Below are positions 34,675 to 43,900 of a stretch of 64,000 nucleotides of DNA, piece after piece (positions within the stretch are counted from its first letter, which is position 1; each line of letters opens with the position of its first letter). The DNA lies in contig NZ_AKKK01000039.1 of assembly GCF_000281065.1 (NCBI RefSeq), positions 124,001-188,000 of the forward strand, written 5' to 3'. Origin of the DNA: Arthrobacter sp. M2012083 (GTDB taxonomy: Bacteria; Actinomycetota; Actinomycetes; Actinomycetales; Micrococcaceae). The position numbers and the translations under genes are program-made. A model generated the notes under the pieces. It was not told where the DNA came from, did not search any database, and worked only from the letters and a program-made list of their open reading frames with translations.

Positions 34675-35490
34675 ATGAACGCGCAGCAGCCTGAAGATGT
34701 CTATACCCACGGGCACCACGAGTCGGTTGTCCGGGCCCACGCCTCACGGACGGTCGAGAATTCGGCCGCGTTTGTGATCCCCCATCTCACCCCCGGAACG
34801 TCAGTGCTCGACGTCGGATGCGGACCAGGCAGTATCACTTGCGACTTCGCCGGGCTGGTTGCGCCCGCTCAAGTCATCGGTTTGGACCGGTCCGCCGACA
34901 TCGTCGCTCAAGCCACCGAACTGGCCACCGAGCGCGGCGTGGACAACGTGGCCTTCCAGACAGGCAACATCTACGACCTCGACTTTGAGGACGAGTCCTT
35001 TGACCTCGTCCATGCCCACCAAGTCCTCCAGCACCTGACCGACCCCGTCGCCGCCCTCCGCGAGATGCGTCGCGTGGCCAAACCCGGGGCGATCGTTGCC
35101 GTCCGCGACGCTGATTTCCACGGCATGAGCTGGTACCCGGAAGTACCCGAGCTGGACGACTGGATGGAGCTCTACCAAAAGATCGCCCGGCGCAACGGCG
35201 CAGAACCCGACGCCGGCCGACGCCTGGTTTCGTGGGCTCAGCAAGCAGGTTTCACCCAGGTGGCGCCGACCAGCAGCAACTGGCTTTACGCCACCGCACA
35301 GCAGCGCGCGTGGCAATCCAGGGTGTGGAGCGAACGCGTGCTGCACTCAGCCTTCGCCGAGCAAGCCCTTGAGTACGGATTCGCCAACGAGGCCGATCTC
35401 GCCCGGATCGCCGCTGGCTGGCATCGATGGGGCGCTACCGATGACGGTTTCTTCCTCATTCCGAATGGTGAAGTCATAGCCCGCGCTTAG
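34675..35490 (+). CDS. SAM-dependent methyltransferase, UbiE/Methyltransf_11 type
   Basis: The 271-residue enzyme has motif I VLDVGCGPGSITCDFA (about 43-58), the acidic ribose-binding residue in VIGLDRSADIV, and motif III DLVHAHQVLQHLTDPVAALR. The acceptor substrate cannot be predicted. The gene is 29 bases downstream of the MarR gene and could be read with it. Confidence 0.88.
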   Translation: MNAQQPEDVYTHGHHESVVRAHASRTVENSAAFVIPHLTPGTSVLDVGCGPGSITCDFAGLVAPAQVIGLDRSADIVAQATELATERGVDNVAFQTGNIYDLDFEDESFDLVHAHQVLQHLTDPVAALREMRRVAKPGAIVAVRDADFHGMSWYPEVPELDDWMELYQKIARRNGAEPDAGRRLVSWAQQAGFTQVAPTSSNWLYATAQQRAWQSRVWSERVLHSAFAEQALEYGFANEADLARIAAGWHRWGATDDGFFLIPNGEVIARA

Positions 35491-35609
35491 TCATCACAGA
35501 AAAAGGTAGTCCTCACAAAAAGTTTGCCCCACCATGTAGAAATGCCCACCGCAGTTCCGACCCTTGAGTGAAAGCACCCACAAAGGGCGCTCCTCATAAG
35601 GAGTTTGAG

Positions 35610-35984
35610 ATGAAATACATGATCATGATGTTCGGGTCGGCCGAGGGCATGATGGAGACCGCCGACCCCGCCTGGATCCAGGAAATGATCGGATTCATGA
35701 TTCAGATCGACAAAGACCTGACGGAGTCCGGCGAGATGGTGTTCAACGCAGGCCTGGCCGATGGCAGCACCGCGAAGCTGGTCAAACAGACCCCCGGCGG
35801 CGTCATTACCACGGATGGCCCTTACGCAGAGTCGAAGGAGTCGCTGGTGGGCTACTGGGTGGTCGATGTAGCCAGCGAAGAACGTGCCGTTGAGATCTGT
35901 TCAAGCATCGTGAAGTACGCACAGGTGGTTGAGCTTCGCGCAGTCCAGGAAGCTCCGCCACAGGAAGCTTTGCCGGAGGTCTAA
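35610..35984 (+). CDS. YciI/DGPF domain protein
   Basis: The 124-residue protein has the MKYMIMMFGS start and the DGPYAESKESLVGYWVVD core of DGPF/YCII-like proteins. This family is the fixed partner of ECF42 sigma factors, and such a sigma gene follows directly. Its own function is poorly known. ATG 35610 has AAGGAG 6 bases before it. Confidence 0.9.
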   Translation: MKYMIMMFGSAEGMMETADPAWIQEMIGFMIQIDKDLTESGEMVFNAGLADGSTAKLVKQTPGGVITTDGPYAESKESLVGYWVVDVASEERAVEICSSIVKYAQVVELRAVQEAPPQEALPEV

Positions 35985-37208
35985 CTGGGTTCCCCGCGGG
36001 AAACGCGACTCGAGGACCTGCTGCGCACGTTGGCGCCGCAGGTTCTCGGCGTGCTGGCACGTACGCATGGACAGTTCGATGCCTGTGAGGATGCCGTCCA
36101 GGAAGCGCTCCTTGAGGCCGCTCTTCAGTGGCCCTCCGGGCTCCCGGACAACCCCAAGGCGTGGTTGATGGCGGTCGCATCCCGTCGGCTGGTGGATTAT
36201 TACCGAAGCGAAGGCGCCCGACGAGCCCGCGAAGAACGAGTCGCGGCCATGACCGTGGATTTGTCCTACAGCTCCCTCCCGGAAGCCGACGACACCCTCA
36301 CCCTGATGTTCCTCTGCTGCCACCCGGCGTTATCGGCACCGTCGCAGCTCGCCTTGACGCTCCGGGCCGTCGGAGGACTCACGACGGCGGAAATCGCCTC
36401 GGCCTTCATGGTCCCCGAATCGACCATGGGACAACGCATCAGCCGCGCGAAACAAGGGATCCAAAAAGCGGGAGCCACGTTCAGCATGCCGCCGGCTTCC
36501 GAGCGCAAGGCAAGGCTCGGCGTCGTACTTCACGTGCTGTACCTGATTTTCAACGAAGGCTACGCTGCAAGCTCGGGTCCGTCGCTGCAGCGCGAGGAGC
36601 TCACCACTGAAGCCACCCGGGTGGCGCGCCTGCTGGTGGCCGTTGCACCGCACGAACCGGAGGCCGTGGGCCTGCTGGCGTTGATGCTGCTGACCGATTC
36701 CCGACGCACGGCGCGTGCGCTGCCGGACGGAACACCCGTGCCCTTGGCGGAACAGGACCGACGGCTCTGGAACCGGACGCAGATCGAAGAGGGCATCGCG
36801 CTGCTTTCCTCCGTGCTCGGGCGCGGAGCCGCCGGGCCGTATCAACTTCAGGCGGCCATCGCGGCCGTTCACGCGGAGGCGGTCTCCGGCGAAGAGACAG
36901 ACTGGCCGCAGATCCTCGCGCTGTACAGAGTCCTTGAAGCAGTTGCACCCAGTCCCGTGGTCACGCTGAACCGGGCGGTAGCGGTGGCCATGGTTCATGG
37001 ACCGGCCGCCGGACTCGACCTGCTTGTCGGGTTGGATGGCGCGCTTGGCCGGACGCACCGCTTGGACGCCGTCAGGGGCCATTTACTGGAGATGTCGGGC
37101 GCCTACGTGGAGGCCCGCGCAGCGTACCTCTCGGCTGCCAAGAAGACCGGAAGCCTGCCCGAACGAAAGTACTTAATGGGGAAAGTAGCGCGGATGGACG
37201 AGCAATAA
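35985..37208 (+). CDS. ECF42-group sigma factor with C-terminal TPR-like domain
   Basis: The 407-residue protein has sigma region 2 (LARTHGQFDACEDAVQEALL, NPKAWLMAVASRRLVDYYRS), region 4 (LRAVGGLTTAEIASAFMVPE) and a helical C-terminal extension of about 200 residues with VTLNRAVAVAMVHGP, typical of ECF42. The start is unusual: the frame opens right after the DGPF stop (TAA 35982-35984), and the first codon CTG 35985 has GGAGG 5 bases upstream. The next start option, TTG 36030, would cut into the region-2 helix. CTG initiation by translational coupling is therefore likely. Confidence 0.82.
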   Translation: MGSPRETRLEDLLRTLAPQVLGVLARTHGQFDACEDAVQEALLEAALQWPSGLPDNPKAWLMAVASRRLVDYYRSEGARRAREERVAAMTVDLSYSSLPEADDTLTLMFLCCHPALSAPSQLALTLRAVGGLTTAEIASAFMVPESTMGQRISRAKQGIQKAGATFSMPPASERKARLGVVLHVLYLIFNEGYAASSGPSLQREELTTEATRVARLLVAVAPHEPEAVGLLALMLLTDSRRTARALPDGTPVPLAEQDRRLWNRTQIEEGIALLSSVLGRGAAGPYQLQAAIAAVHAEAVSGEETDWPQILALYRVLEAVAPSPVVTLNRAVAVAMVHGPAAGLDLLVGLDGALGRTHRLDAVRGHLLEMSGAYVEARAAYLSAAKKTGSLPERKYLMGKVARMDEQ

Positions 37209-37225
37209 CCCATATAGTCGAAACC

Positions 37226-38209
37226 ATGGAACAGCGCATACTTGGCAAGACCGGCCGGTCCGTCTCCACCGTCGGACTGGGAACGTGGCAACTCGGAGCC
37301 GACTGGGGTTCCGTCACCGAAGAGGACGCCTTTGCCGTCCTTGAAGCCTCGGTGGAAGGCGGCGTCAATTTCTTCGACACCGCAGACGTTTATGGAGACG
37401 GCCGCAGCGAGCAGTTCATCGGACGCTTCCTCCGGGCACATCCGGACCTGGACCTCACCGTTGCCACCAAAATGGGCCGCCGCGTGGATCAGGTCCACGA
37501 GAACTACACCTTGCAGAACTTCCGGGCGTGGACCGACCGTTCGCGGAGGAACCTGCAGCAGGACAGCCTGGACCTCGTCCAATTGCACTGCCCTCCCACG
37601 TCCGTCTACAGCAGCGACGAAGTTTACGACGCCTTGGACACCTTGGTCAGTGAAGGCGCCATCCGCAATTACGGCGTCAGCGTCGAGCGTACGGATGAGG
37701 CCCTTGAAGCCATTAAGCGCGGGAACACCGCATCCGTGCAGATCATCCTCAACGCTTTCCGCCTGAAGCCCCTCGACGAGGTGCTGCCGGCAGCCAAGGA
37801 AGCAGGCGTTGGCATTATTGCCAGGGTGCCGCTTGCCTCCGGTTTGTTGTCCGGGAAGTACACCCCGGACACCGAGTTCCCTGAGGACGACCACCGGAAT
37901 TACAACCGCGACGGGTCTTCCTTCGACGTCGGCGAGACGTTCTCGGGCGTCGATTTCGCAACCGGTGTTAAAGCCGCTCAAGAGTTTAGTGGATTAGTGC
38001 CCGACGGCGTCAGCACCGCACAAGCGGCCCTCGCCTGGGTCATCGCCCAGGACGGTGTCACCTCGGTCATTCCCGGTGCACGATCCGCTTCGCAGGCGGC
38101 CGCAAATGCCGAGGCCGGTGGGATGCAATCCGTCGGGGCAGGGCTGGCTGAAGGAGTTCGGGATATCTATGACCGCTACTTCGGCGAAGCGATCCACCCG
38201 CGCTGGTAG
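37226..38209 (+). CDS. Aldo/keto reductase
   Basis: The 327-residue protein has the AKR barrel: TVGLGTWQLGADWG, NFFDTADVYGDGRSEQFIG with catalytic Asp and Tyr, the catalytic Lys in VATKMGRR, LDLVQLHCPP with His, and the C-terminal NADPH segment SVIPGARSASQAAANAEAG. It reduces carbonyl compounds with NADPH; substrate unknown. It is 17 bases after the sigma gene and may be co-transcribed with it. Confidence 0.92.
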   Translation: MEQRILGKTGRSVSTVGLGTWQLGADWGSVTEEDAFAVLEASVEGGVNFFDTADVYGDGRSEQFIGRFLRAHPDLDLTVATKMGRRVDQVHENYTLQNFRAWTDRSRRNLQQDSLDLVQLHCPPTSVYSSDEVYDALDTLVSEGAIRNYGVSVERTDEALEAIKRGNTASVQIILNAFRLKPLDEVLPAAKEAGVGIIARVPLASGLLSGKYTPDTEFPEDDHRNYNRDGSSFDVGETFSGVDFATGVKAAQEFSGLVPDGVSTAQAALAWVIAQDGVTSVIPGARSASQAAANAEAGGMQSVGAGLAEGVRDIYDRYFGEAIHPRW

Positions 38210-38237
38210 CTGCCGGGCCGCCGTCGGGCGTTAGCTA

Positions 38238-39311
38238 TCACCAGCCGCTGCGCGTCGGCGTATGTCCTTTCCGGGCTTCCTCGGGCATCGGCATCTCGGC
38301 GCGCAATCCGAGGAGCCGGATGGGACGGTCCGGCTCCATTTTGGCGGTGAGGTCCAGGGCCCGCGCGAGGACTTCATCCCTGTCAAAAGTCTCGGGGATC
38401 TTCCTGGCGTAAGTCTTGGTGAAGAACGGTGCATAACGGACTTTCAGGGTCAGCCCGATCACCGGGCGCCCCTCCGCTGCGACGTCTTCCAGGACCTGCG
38501 CCGTCAGTTCCTTCACGGCGTCCTCGATGTGTGAGGGGTCAGTGAGATCCTGCTGATACGTGGTCTCCCGGCTGTGCCCGCGGGCGACCCACGGCGTGTC
38601 ATCCACCTCGCTGGAACCTTCCCCGCGTCCCAACCGGGCGTACCACGGGCCCATCTTTGGCCCGAATTCAGGGACGAGATCCTGGGGATCGCACGCAGCG
38701 AGCTCTGCCACCGTGGTGATGTGGTGCTTGGCCAGCCGCTGCGACACTTTGCTTCCGATGCCCCACAACTCCTTGGTGGGCCGACTCCCCATGACGTCCA
38801 GCCAGTTCTCTTTGGTCAGCCGAAAGATGCCTGCCGGTTTGCCGAAATCCGTGGCGTTCTTTGCGCGAACCAACGTGTCGCCGATGCCCACGCTGCAGTG
38901 CAGCTGGGTATGTTCCAGGACGGCGGCTTGGAGCTGCTTGGCATACCCTTCAGGGTCCTCAGTTTCGACGCCCACGAAGGCCTCATCCCACCCCAGCACC
39001 TGCACGGTGGCTCCCGGCTGTGCGCGGAGGGTGGTCATCACTACTTCCGAGGCGGCGAGGTAGGCCTCCTGATCGACCGGCAGGATGATGGCGTCGGGCA
39101 CTTTACGGGCTGCGATCCTCAGGGGCATCCCGGACCCCACTCCGAAGGCCCTGGCTTCGTAAGACGCCGTGGACACCACGGCCCGTTCCGTAGGATCTCC
39201 CCGGCCACCCACAATGACCGGTTTGCCGGCGAGTTCAGGCCGGCGCAGTACCTCGACCGCCGCAATGAACTGGTCGAGATCAACGTGCAGTACCCAGGGG
39301 ATTCCGCTCAC
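38238..39311 (-). CDS. dinB: DNA polymerase IV (Y-family, DinB)
   Basis: The 357-residue translesion polymerase has the catalytic Asp in LHVDLDQFIAAVEVLRRPEL, the steric-gate region, the YEARAFGVGSGMPLRIA fingers motif, and the second metal site WDEAFVG in place of the more usual SIDEAY. The thumb HhH (KELWGIGSKVSQRLAKHHIT) and little finger domain follow. No clear beta-clamp box is seen at the C-terminus. GTG 39311 is chosen by family likeness; an upstream extension would lie toward the repeat at 39351. Confidence 0.9.
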   Translation of the reverse strand: MSGIPWVLHVDLDQFIAAVEVLRRPELAGKPVIVGGRGDPTERAVVSTASYEARAFGVGSGMPLRIAARKVPDAIILPVDQEAYLAASEVVMTTLRAQPGATVQVLGWDEAFVGVETEDPEGYAKQLQAAVLEHTQLHCSVGIGDTLVRAKNATDFGKPAGIFRLTKENWLDVMGSRPTKELWGIGSKVSQRLAKHHITTVAELAACDPQDLVPEFGPKMGPWYARLGRGEGSSEVDDTPWVARGHSRETTYQQDLTDPSHIEDAVKELTAQVLEDVAAEGRPVIGLTLKVRYAPFFTKTYARKIPETFDRDEVLARALDLTAKMEPDRPIRLLGLRAEMPMPEEARKGHTPTRSGW

Positions 39312-39350
39312 GGCACCAGTTTGCCCTACGGCCCGGCCCCGTGGCTGTAC

Positions 39351-39440
39351 CTTCACCACCTTCTTTGATCCGCGGGGGCGCGAGAATCAACCAATTCCGA
39401 GTGCATTCCGCCTCGTCAGCCGCCAAAGTAGGTGGTGAAG
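39351..39440. repeat. Intergenic inverted repeat (family 2, copy 1)
   Basis: CTTCACCACCTTCTTTG (39351-39367) and CAAAGTAGGTGGTGAAG (39424-39440) form a 17-bp inverted repeat with one mismatch and a 56-base middle. The arm core CAAAGTAGGTGGTG is found again at 53091 and 53318. It lies between divergent dinB and lysE-type genes and so is not a terminator. Confidence 0.7.
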
Positions 39441-39482
39441 CAACGCGTCCGGAGAACCCACCTCACGGGCATAAGCTGAGAT

Positions 39483-40106
39483 GTGCAGTTTTCACTTTGG
39501 CTGGCCCTGGTTGGCGCCGGCACCCTGATCAGTTTCACTCCCGGCGCCGGTGCCATTTTCACCATGAGCAACTCGCTCAATTCCGGCTTCCGACGCTCCA
39601 TCTGGGGCATTCTCGGGCAGCAGGTGGCCCTGGTCATCCATATCGTCATCGTGGCCTTGGGTGTGGGTGTGCTGGTTTCCAACTCGCCGGTGATCTTCAA
39701 CGTCATTCGCTACGCGGGCGCCGCGTATCTGGTGTACCTCGGTATCCGGCAATTCCTGCACAAGCCGGACTTGGACAAAGAGAAGGTGGACACCCAGAAG
39801 AACGAGTCCGCCCTGTCCATGTTCCAACGCGGCATCTGGGTGAACCTGCTGAACCCCAAAGCCATTGTGTTCTTCCTGGCGTTCATGCCGCAGTTCATCA
39901 GGCCGGACCAGCCGCTGCTCCAGCAATATGCGGTGCTGACAGTCACCGTCCTGGTCATCGACATCATGGTGATGTGGTTCTTCTTCGCCCTGGCGGCGCG
40001 GTCCTTCCAGCGATTTACCCATGACCAAAAGGGCCAGAAAGTCCTGAACCGCGTCTTCGGCTGTCTGTTCGTACTCGTGGGCATCCTGCTCGCAGTCATC
40101 CACTAG
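39483..40106 (+). CDS. LysE/RhtB family exporter
   Basis: The 207-residue protein has about six helices and family motifs LISFTPGAGAIFTMSNSLN (TPG) near the start, IRYAGAAYLVYLGIRQFL and FQRGIWVNLLNPKAIVFFLA. It exports amino acids, homoserine lactone-like or other small polar metabolites; substrate unknown. GTG 39483 is the likely start. Confidence 0.88.
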   Translation: MQFSLWLALVGAGTLISFTPGAGAIFTMSNSLNSGFRRSIWGILGQQVALVIHIVIVALGVGVLVSNSPVIFNVIRYAGAAYLVYLGIRQFLHKPDLDKEKVDTQKNESALSMFQRGIWVNLLNPKAIVFFLAFMPQFIRPDQPLLQQYAVLTVTVLVIDIMVMWFFFALAARSFQRFTHDQKGQKVLNRVFGCLFVLVGILLAVIH

Positions 40107-40202
40107 CGGGGCAAACCCTGGTGCTGACTGGATGACCGCGCAGCAGGTTTACTTCGCGGTGTCGAACCCCGTATAGGAAGCGCAGCTCCGCCCCCCTGTC
40201 TC

Positions 40203-41246
40203 CTAGCTAGGAGACGTAGATCCCCGCACCACCAACGAGCTCCCGAGCGTCACCTGCGATTCCTCCAGCGGCAGGCCTTCCATCAACCCGCGCAGCTGCT
40301 CCCCCGCCTTGCGTCCCAAGGGCGTCGCCGGCAGGTGGACGCTGGTGAGGCTGGGGTTGCTGGTGGCCGAGTAGGGCAGATCATCGAAGCCTGCCACCGC
40401 CAGTTCCTCAGGGATGCGTACACCCTCAACCCGGGCTTCCTGCAGTACGCCATAGGCGTGCGTATCGGTACCGCAAACGACGGCGGTGACCTCCTCGCGT
40501 TGCCACTCCGGCCAGGCAGCAGCGAACGCAGCGGCGGCGGCACCGACGTCGATCGGGGTGCTGACCACATGCCCATCAGCCACGGAAAGTCCACAGGATG
40601 CAGCCTCTGCAAGGAAGGCTTCGCGCCGCAACTGGAAAGTGGCTGTACCCGTCACGCCGTCCACGTAGGCAGCCCGGGTGTGTCCTGAAGCCGCCAAGTG
40701 CCGGGCCAGCTCGCGGGCGCCTTGGGCGACGTCGAGATTCACGGAAGGCGCGTAGGACTCAAGGCCCGGCGCGTCCAACAGCACCAGAGGGCCCGAGGGG
40801 GACAGTTCCTCCAGGAACTCCGCGCTGGGTGCACCTACCAGCAAGCCGGCAGGGCGGAGTGCCAGAAGTTTGCGGACGTCGTCAGCCTGCGGTGATTCTC
40901 CGGCGTCGGTTACGGAGAGCAGCAGCTGGTATTCGGAACCCAGTGATTCCCGAACGCCCGCGATGACGTTGGCAAAGAAGGGGTTGGAAACATCCGGCGT
41001 CACCAGGATGACAATCGAGCTGACACCGCGGGCCAGGGAACTGCCAATACTGTCCACCACGTAGCCGAGTTCGGCGATGGCAGAACGGACCCGGGAAATG
41101 TTGTCCTCGGATACCCGCCCTTGCGTTTTTCCGTTCGCCACCAGTGACACGGTCGCCGTCGAAACGCCTGCCCGGGCGGCCACCATCGCAGCCGTCACGC
41201 GAGGTGAGCGGGGCGCGCGACCGTGGCGCCGATCCAGGGATTCCAT
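40203..41246 (-). CDS. LacI family repressor of the nucleoside operon
   Basis: The 347-residue regulator has the LacI HTH (TAAMVAARAGVSTATVSLVA) near residues 17-40, hinge region, and a periplasmic-binding-protein-like ligand domain (IVILVTPDVSNPFFANVIAG, EELAVAGFDDLPYS). It is divergent from the nucleoside hydrolase-transporter-ribokinase operon, with two LacI-type palindromes between. It probably senses a nucleoside or ribose derivative. ATG 41246 is chosen because it gives the usual N-terminal distance to the HTH. Confidence 0.9.
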   Translation of the reverse strand: MESLDRRHGRAPRSPRVTAAMVAARAGVSTATVSLVANGKTQGRVSEDNISRVRSAIAELGYVVDSIGSSLARGVSSIVILVTPDVSNPFFANVIAGVRESLGSEYQLLLSVTDAGESPQADDVRKLLALRPAGLLVGAPSAEFLEELSPSGPLVLLDAPGLESYAPSVNLDVAQGARELARHLAASGHTRAAYVDGVTGTATFQLRREAFLAEAASCGLSVADGHVVSTPIDVGAAAAAFAAAWPEWQREEVTAVVCGTDTHAYGVLQEARVEGVRIPEELAVAGFDDLPYSATSNPSLTSVHLPATPLGRKAGEQLRGLMEGLPLEESQVTLGSSLVVRGSTSPS

Positions 41247-41292
41247 GCATCGATCGTAGCGTTCATAAGCGGCCCTGACCTGCGAGAAGGCA

Positions 41293-41339
41293 TCAAGCGC
41301 TTGACGCAAAGGACGTCAGCAACCACGTTAAGCGTTTGA
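41293..41339. promoter_or_regulatory. Twin LacI-type operators
   Basis: TCAAGCGCTTGA (41293-41304) is a perfect palindrome with the central CG typical of LacI-family sites. TTAAGCGTTTGA (41328-41339) is a close copy. Their centres are 35 bases apart in the gap between the LacI gene and the nucleoside hydrolase gene. Confidence 0.8.
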
Positions 41340-41432
41340 CGTAGCCTGCAAAGCAGTGCCAGAATTCCCCTGAATGCTTAGCGCCCCGCCTCGGGCAAGT
41401 ACCAGGCAGGCCCCAATGACGTGGAGAGAAAC

Positions 41433-42458
41433 GTGGACCCCAATCCCATGACAGCACGCAAGAAGATCATTCTTGACTGCGACCCTGGCCATGACGACGC
41501 AGTGGCATTGCTGCTGGCACACGGCAGCCCCGACATCGAGCTGCTGGCGGTGACCACCGTGGTAGGAAACCAGACTCTGGAAAAGGTGACCCGGAACGCC
41601 CTCTCCGTAGCCACCATTGCCGGCATCACGGGCGTCCCGTTCGCCGCCGGCTGCGACCGCCCCTTGGTGCGCACCATCGAAACGGCCCCCAGCATCCACG
41701 GCGATTCCGGCATGGATGGCCCTGAACAGCCCGAGTCCGCAATCGAACTGGACCCGCGCCACGCCGTCGATCTCATCATTGAAACCGTCATGGCGCATGA
41801 GCCGGGCACCGTCACTTTGGTCCCCACCGCGGGCCTCACCAACATTGCCATGGCCGCCCGCAAGGAGCCGCGCATCGTGGAGCGCGTGAAGGAAGTCGTC
41901 CTCATGGGCGGCGGCTACCACGTGGGAAACTGGAGCGCCGTGGCGGAGTTCAACATCATCATCGACCCCGAAGCCGCCCACATCGTATTCAATGAAAAGT
42001 GGCCCGTGGTGATGGTCGGCCTGGACCTCACGCACCAGGCGCTGGCCACGGACGAGGTGGTGGACCGCATCGCAAAAATTGGCACCAAGCCGGCCAAGTT
42101 CGTCCTGGAACTCATGGACTTCTTCCAAAAGACCTACAAGGATGCCCAAGGCTTCGACTTCCCGCCGGTCCACGACCCCTGCGCAGTCGCCTATGTCATC
42201 GATCCCACCGTTATGACCACCCGCAAGGTCCCAGTGGACATCGAATTGCAGGGCAAGCTCACCCTCGGTATGACCGTTGCAGACTTCCGCGCACCCGCAC
42301 CGGATGACTGCCACACCTCCGTTGCCGTGGACCTGGACCACAAGAAGTTCTGGGATTTGGTAACCGATGCGATTGAACGGATCGGCGAACCAATGCGCGA
42401 CGCCGGCGCTGACGCCACCGCCGTAGCCAAAACGGTACTGGCGGGAGAGTCCCACTAA
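41433..42458 (+). CDS. Nucleoside hydrolase (IunH/RihA family)
   Basis: The 341-residue enzyme splits ribonucleosides into base and ribose. The calcium- and ribose-binding N-terminus IILDCDPGHDDAVALLLAHG is intact, with further active-site segments VTTVVGNQTLEKVTRNAL, VLMGGGYH, AEFNIIIDPEAA and FPPVHDPCAVAYV. GTG 41433 is preferred, with GGAGAG 4 bases before it; ATG 41448 is possible. It is first in an operon and its stop overlaps the transporter start (TAATG). Confidence 0.92.
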   Translation: MDPNPMTARKKIILDCDPGHDDAVALLLAHGSPDIELLAVTTVVGNQTLEKVTRNALSVATIAGITGVPFAAGCDRPLVRTIETAPSIHGDSGMDGPEQPESAIELDPRHAVDLIIETVMAHEPGTVTLVPTAGLTNIAMAARKEPRIVERVKEVVLMGGGYHVGNWSAVAEFNIIIDPEAAHIVFNEKWPVVMVGLDLTHQALATDEVVDRIAKIGTKPAKFVLELMDFFQKTYKDAQGFDFPPVHDPCAVAYVIDPTVMTTRKVPVDIELQGKLTLGMTVADFRAPAPDDCHTSVAVDLDHKKFWDLVTDAIERIGEPMRDAGADATAVAKTVLAGESH

Positions 42459-43900
42459 TGACCACGCTCACCGAAGCCAAATCCACCCGCGGAAACGTCA
42501 CCGCCCTCATGGTTGCATTGCTGGCAGCCTGCGTGGCCTTCCAGCTCAACGCGTCCATGCTCAGCCCGGCCTTGGTCACCATGGGCAACGAACTCAACAC
42601 GGACCAAGCCACCATCGGCCTGTCCCAGACCTGGTTCTTCACCGCCGCAGCCCTCTTCTCCCTCTTCCTCCCGCGCCTGAGCGACATCGTGGGCCGTAAG
42701 AAGATCCTCGTTGGCATGATGCTCCTGATGGCGGTGGGTTCGGTCATCGCAGCAATGGCCCCGGACGTCACGTGGCTGTTCGTGGGCCGCATCATCCAAG
42801 GCGTTAGCGGCCCCACCGTTCCGCTCTGCCTGATCATGCTCCGCTCCGCGGTCACCAACCCGCGCAAATACGGCACTCTCATGGGCCTCATCACCGCGGT
42901 CAACGGCGGTGTGGCCGGCGTCGACTCATTCGTGGGCGGGTACTTCGCTGAAAACTTTGGCTTCCGCAGCATCTTCTGGCTGATGGTTGCCCTCGCGTTG
43001 GTAGCCACGGTCCTGATCGCCGTCCTGGCCGGCGAGAGCAAGCCTGGCGCAGGCACCACCATGGACTGGCTGGGCGTGTTCTTCATCGTCATCGCCGTCG
43101 GCGCCCTGCTGACCGCCCTGAACGAGGGCGCCAAGCTGGCCACGGCCTTCGACCCCGGAACCCTGACCCTCGCGATCGTGCTCACGGTGATTGCCGCCGT
43201 CGCGTTCTTTGCGTTTTGGACGGTGGAGAAGCGCGCCAAGCAGCCCATGGTGGAAACAGTGCACCTGCGCCAGCGCTCCACCTGGGCTCCGCTGCTGACC
43301 ACCACCCTCACCATGACCGGCATCTTCGCGGTCATCAACGGCATAGTCCCCGCCTATGTTCAGGCAGCTGATCCCGGCTTCGGCGTTGGCCCCACCGAGA
43401 TGTCGCTCATTATCCTGACCCCCTACGCGCTGCTGGGCTGGCTGTTCGGCCCCATCAGCGGCCGGCTTGCCCCGGTCCTCGGTTACACCAAGGTCCTGCG
43501 CATCGGCTTGCTCGGCAGCCTCGTTGCCTTGGCGATCATCGCTTTCTTCGGCCTGAACAACCTGCCGATGATGATCGTGGGCACGGCCTTGCTGGGCATC
43601 ATGTACGCCGGTACCGTCAACATCATGCTGAACGGACTCGGCGTGGTTCTCTCGCCGCAGGGCAACCCAGGCTTCCTGCCTGGCATGAACGCCGGCGCCT
43701 TCAACCTCGGTGCCGGTCTCAGCTTCCTTGTCCTGCCCGCGGTCCTCGTCGCCACAGCCTCGTTGAATGATGACAAGGCTTCTTATTTGACGGTGGTTGT
43801 GGCTGGTCTGGCCATCACCCTCGCAGCCTTCGCAGCGTCACTCCTGATCCCCAAGCCGGTTGACGCAGAAGTGACCGAGGACGAAAAGGTGGCCGCATGA
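42458..43900 (+). CDS. MFS transporter, probable nucleoside uptake
   Basis: The 480-residue transporter has about 14 helices, as in the DHA2-like MFS branch. The loop-2 motif reads PRLSDIVGRKKILVGMMLLM and helix-4 RIIQGVSGPTVPLC. DHA2 proteins often export drugs, but its coupling by 1- and 4-base overlaps to nucleoside hydrolase and ribokinase genes makes nucleoside import the better inference. Confidence 0.88.
   Translation: MTTLTEAKSTRGNVTALMVALLAACVAFQLNASMLSPALVTMGNELNTDQATIGLSQTWFFTAAALFSLFLPRLSDIVGRKKILVGMMLLMAVGSVIAAMAPDVTWLFVGRIIQGVSGPTVPLCLIMLRSAVTNPRKYGTLMGLITAVNGGVAGVDSFVGGYFAENFGFRSIFWLMVALALVATVLIAVLAGESKPGAGTTMDWLGVFFIVIAVGALLTALNEGAKLATAFDPGTLTLAIVLTVIAAVAFFAFWTVEKRAKQPMVETVHLRQRSTWAPLLTTTLTMTGIFAVINGIVPAYVQAADPGFGVGPTEMSLIILTPYALLGWLFGPISGRLAPVLGYTKVLRIGLLGSLVALAIIAFFGLNNLPMMIVGTALLGIMYAGTVNIMLNGLGVVLSPQGNPGFLPGMNAGAFNLGAGLSFLVLPAVLVATASLNDDKASYLTVVVAGLAITLAAFAASLLIPKPVDAEVTEDEKVAA

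Noticed and set aside
42259..43344. Minus-strand open frame opposite the MFS transporter
   Set aside because: Composition is that of an antisense reading of hydrophobic codons and it has no start context.
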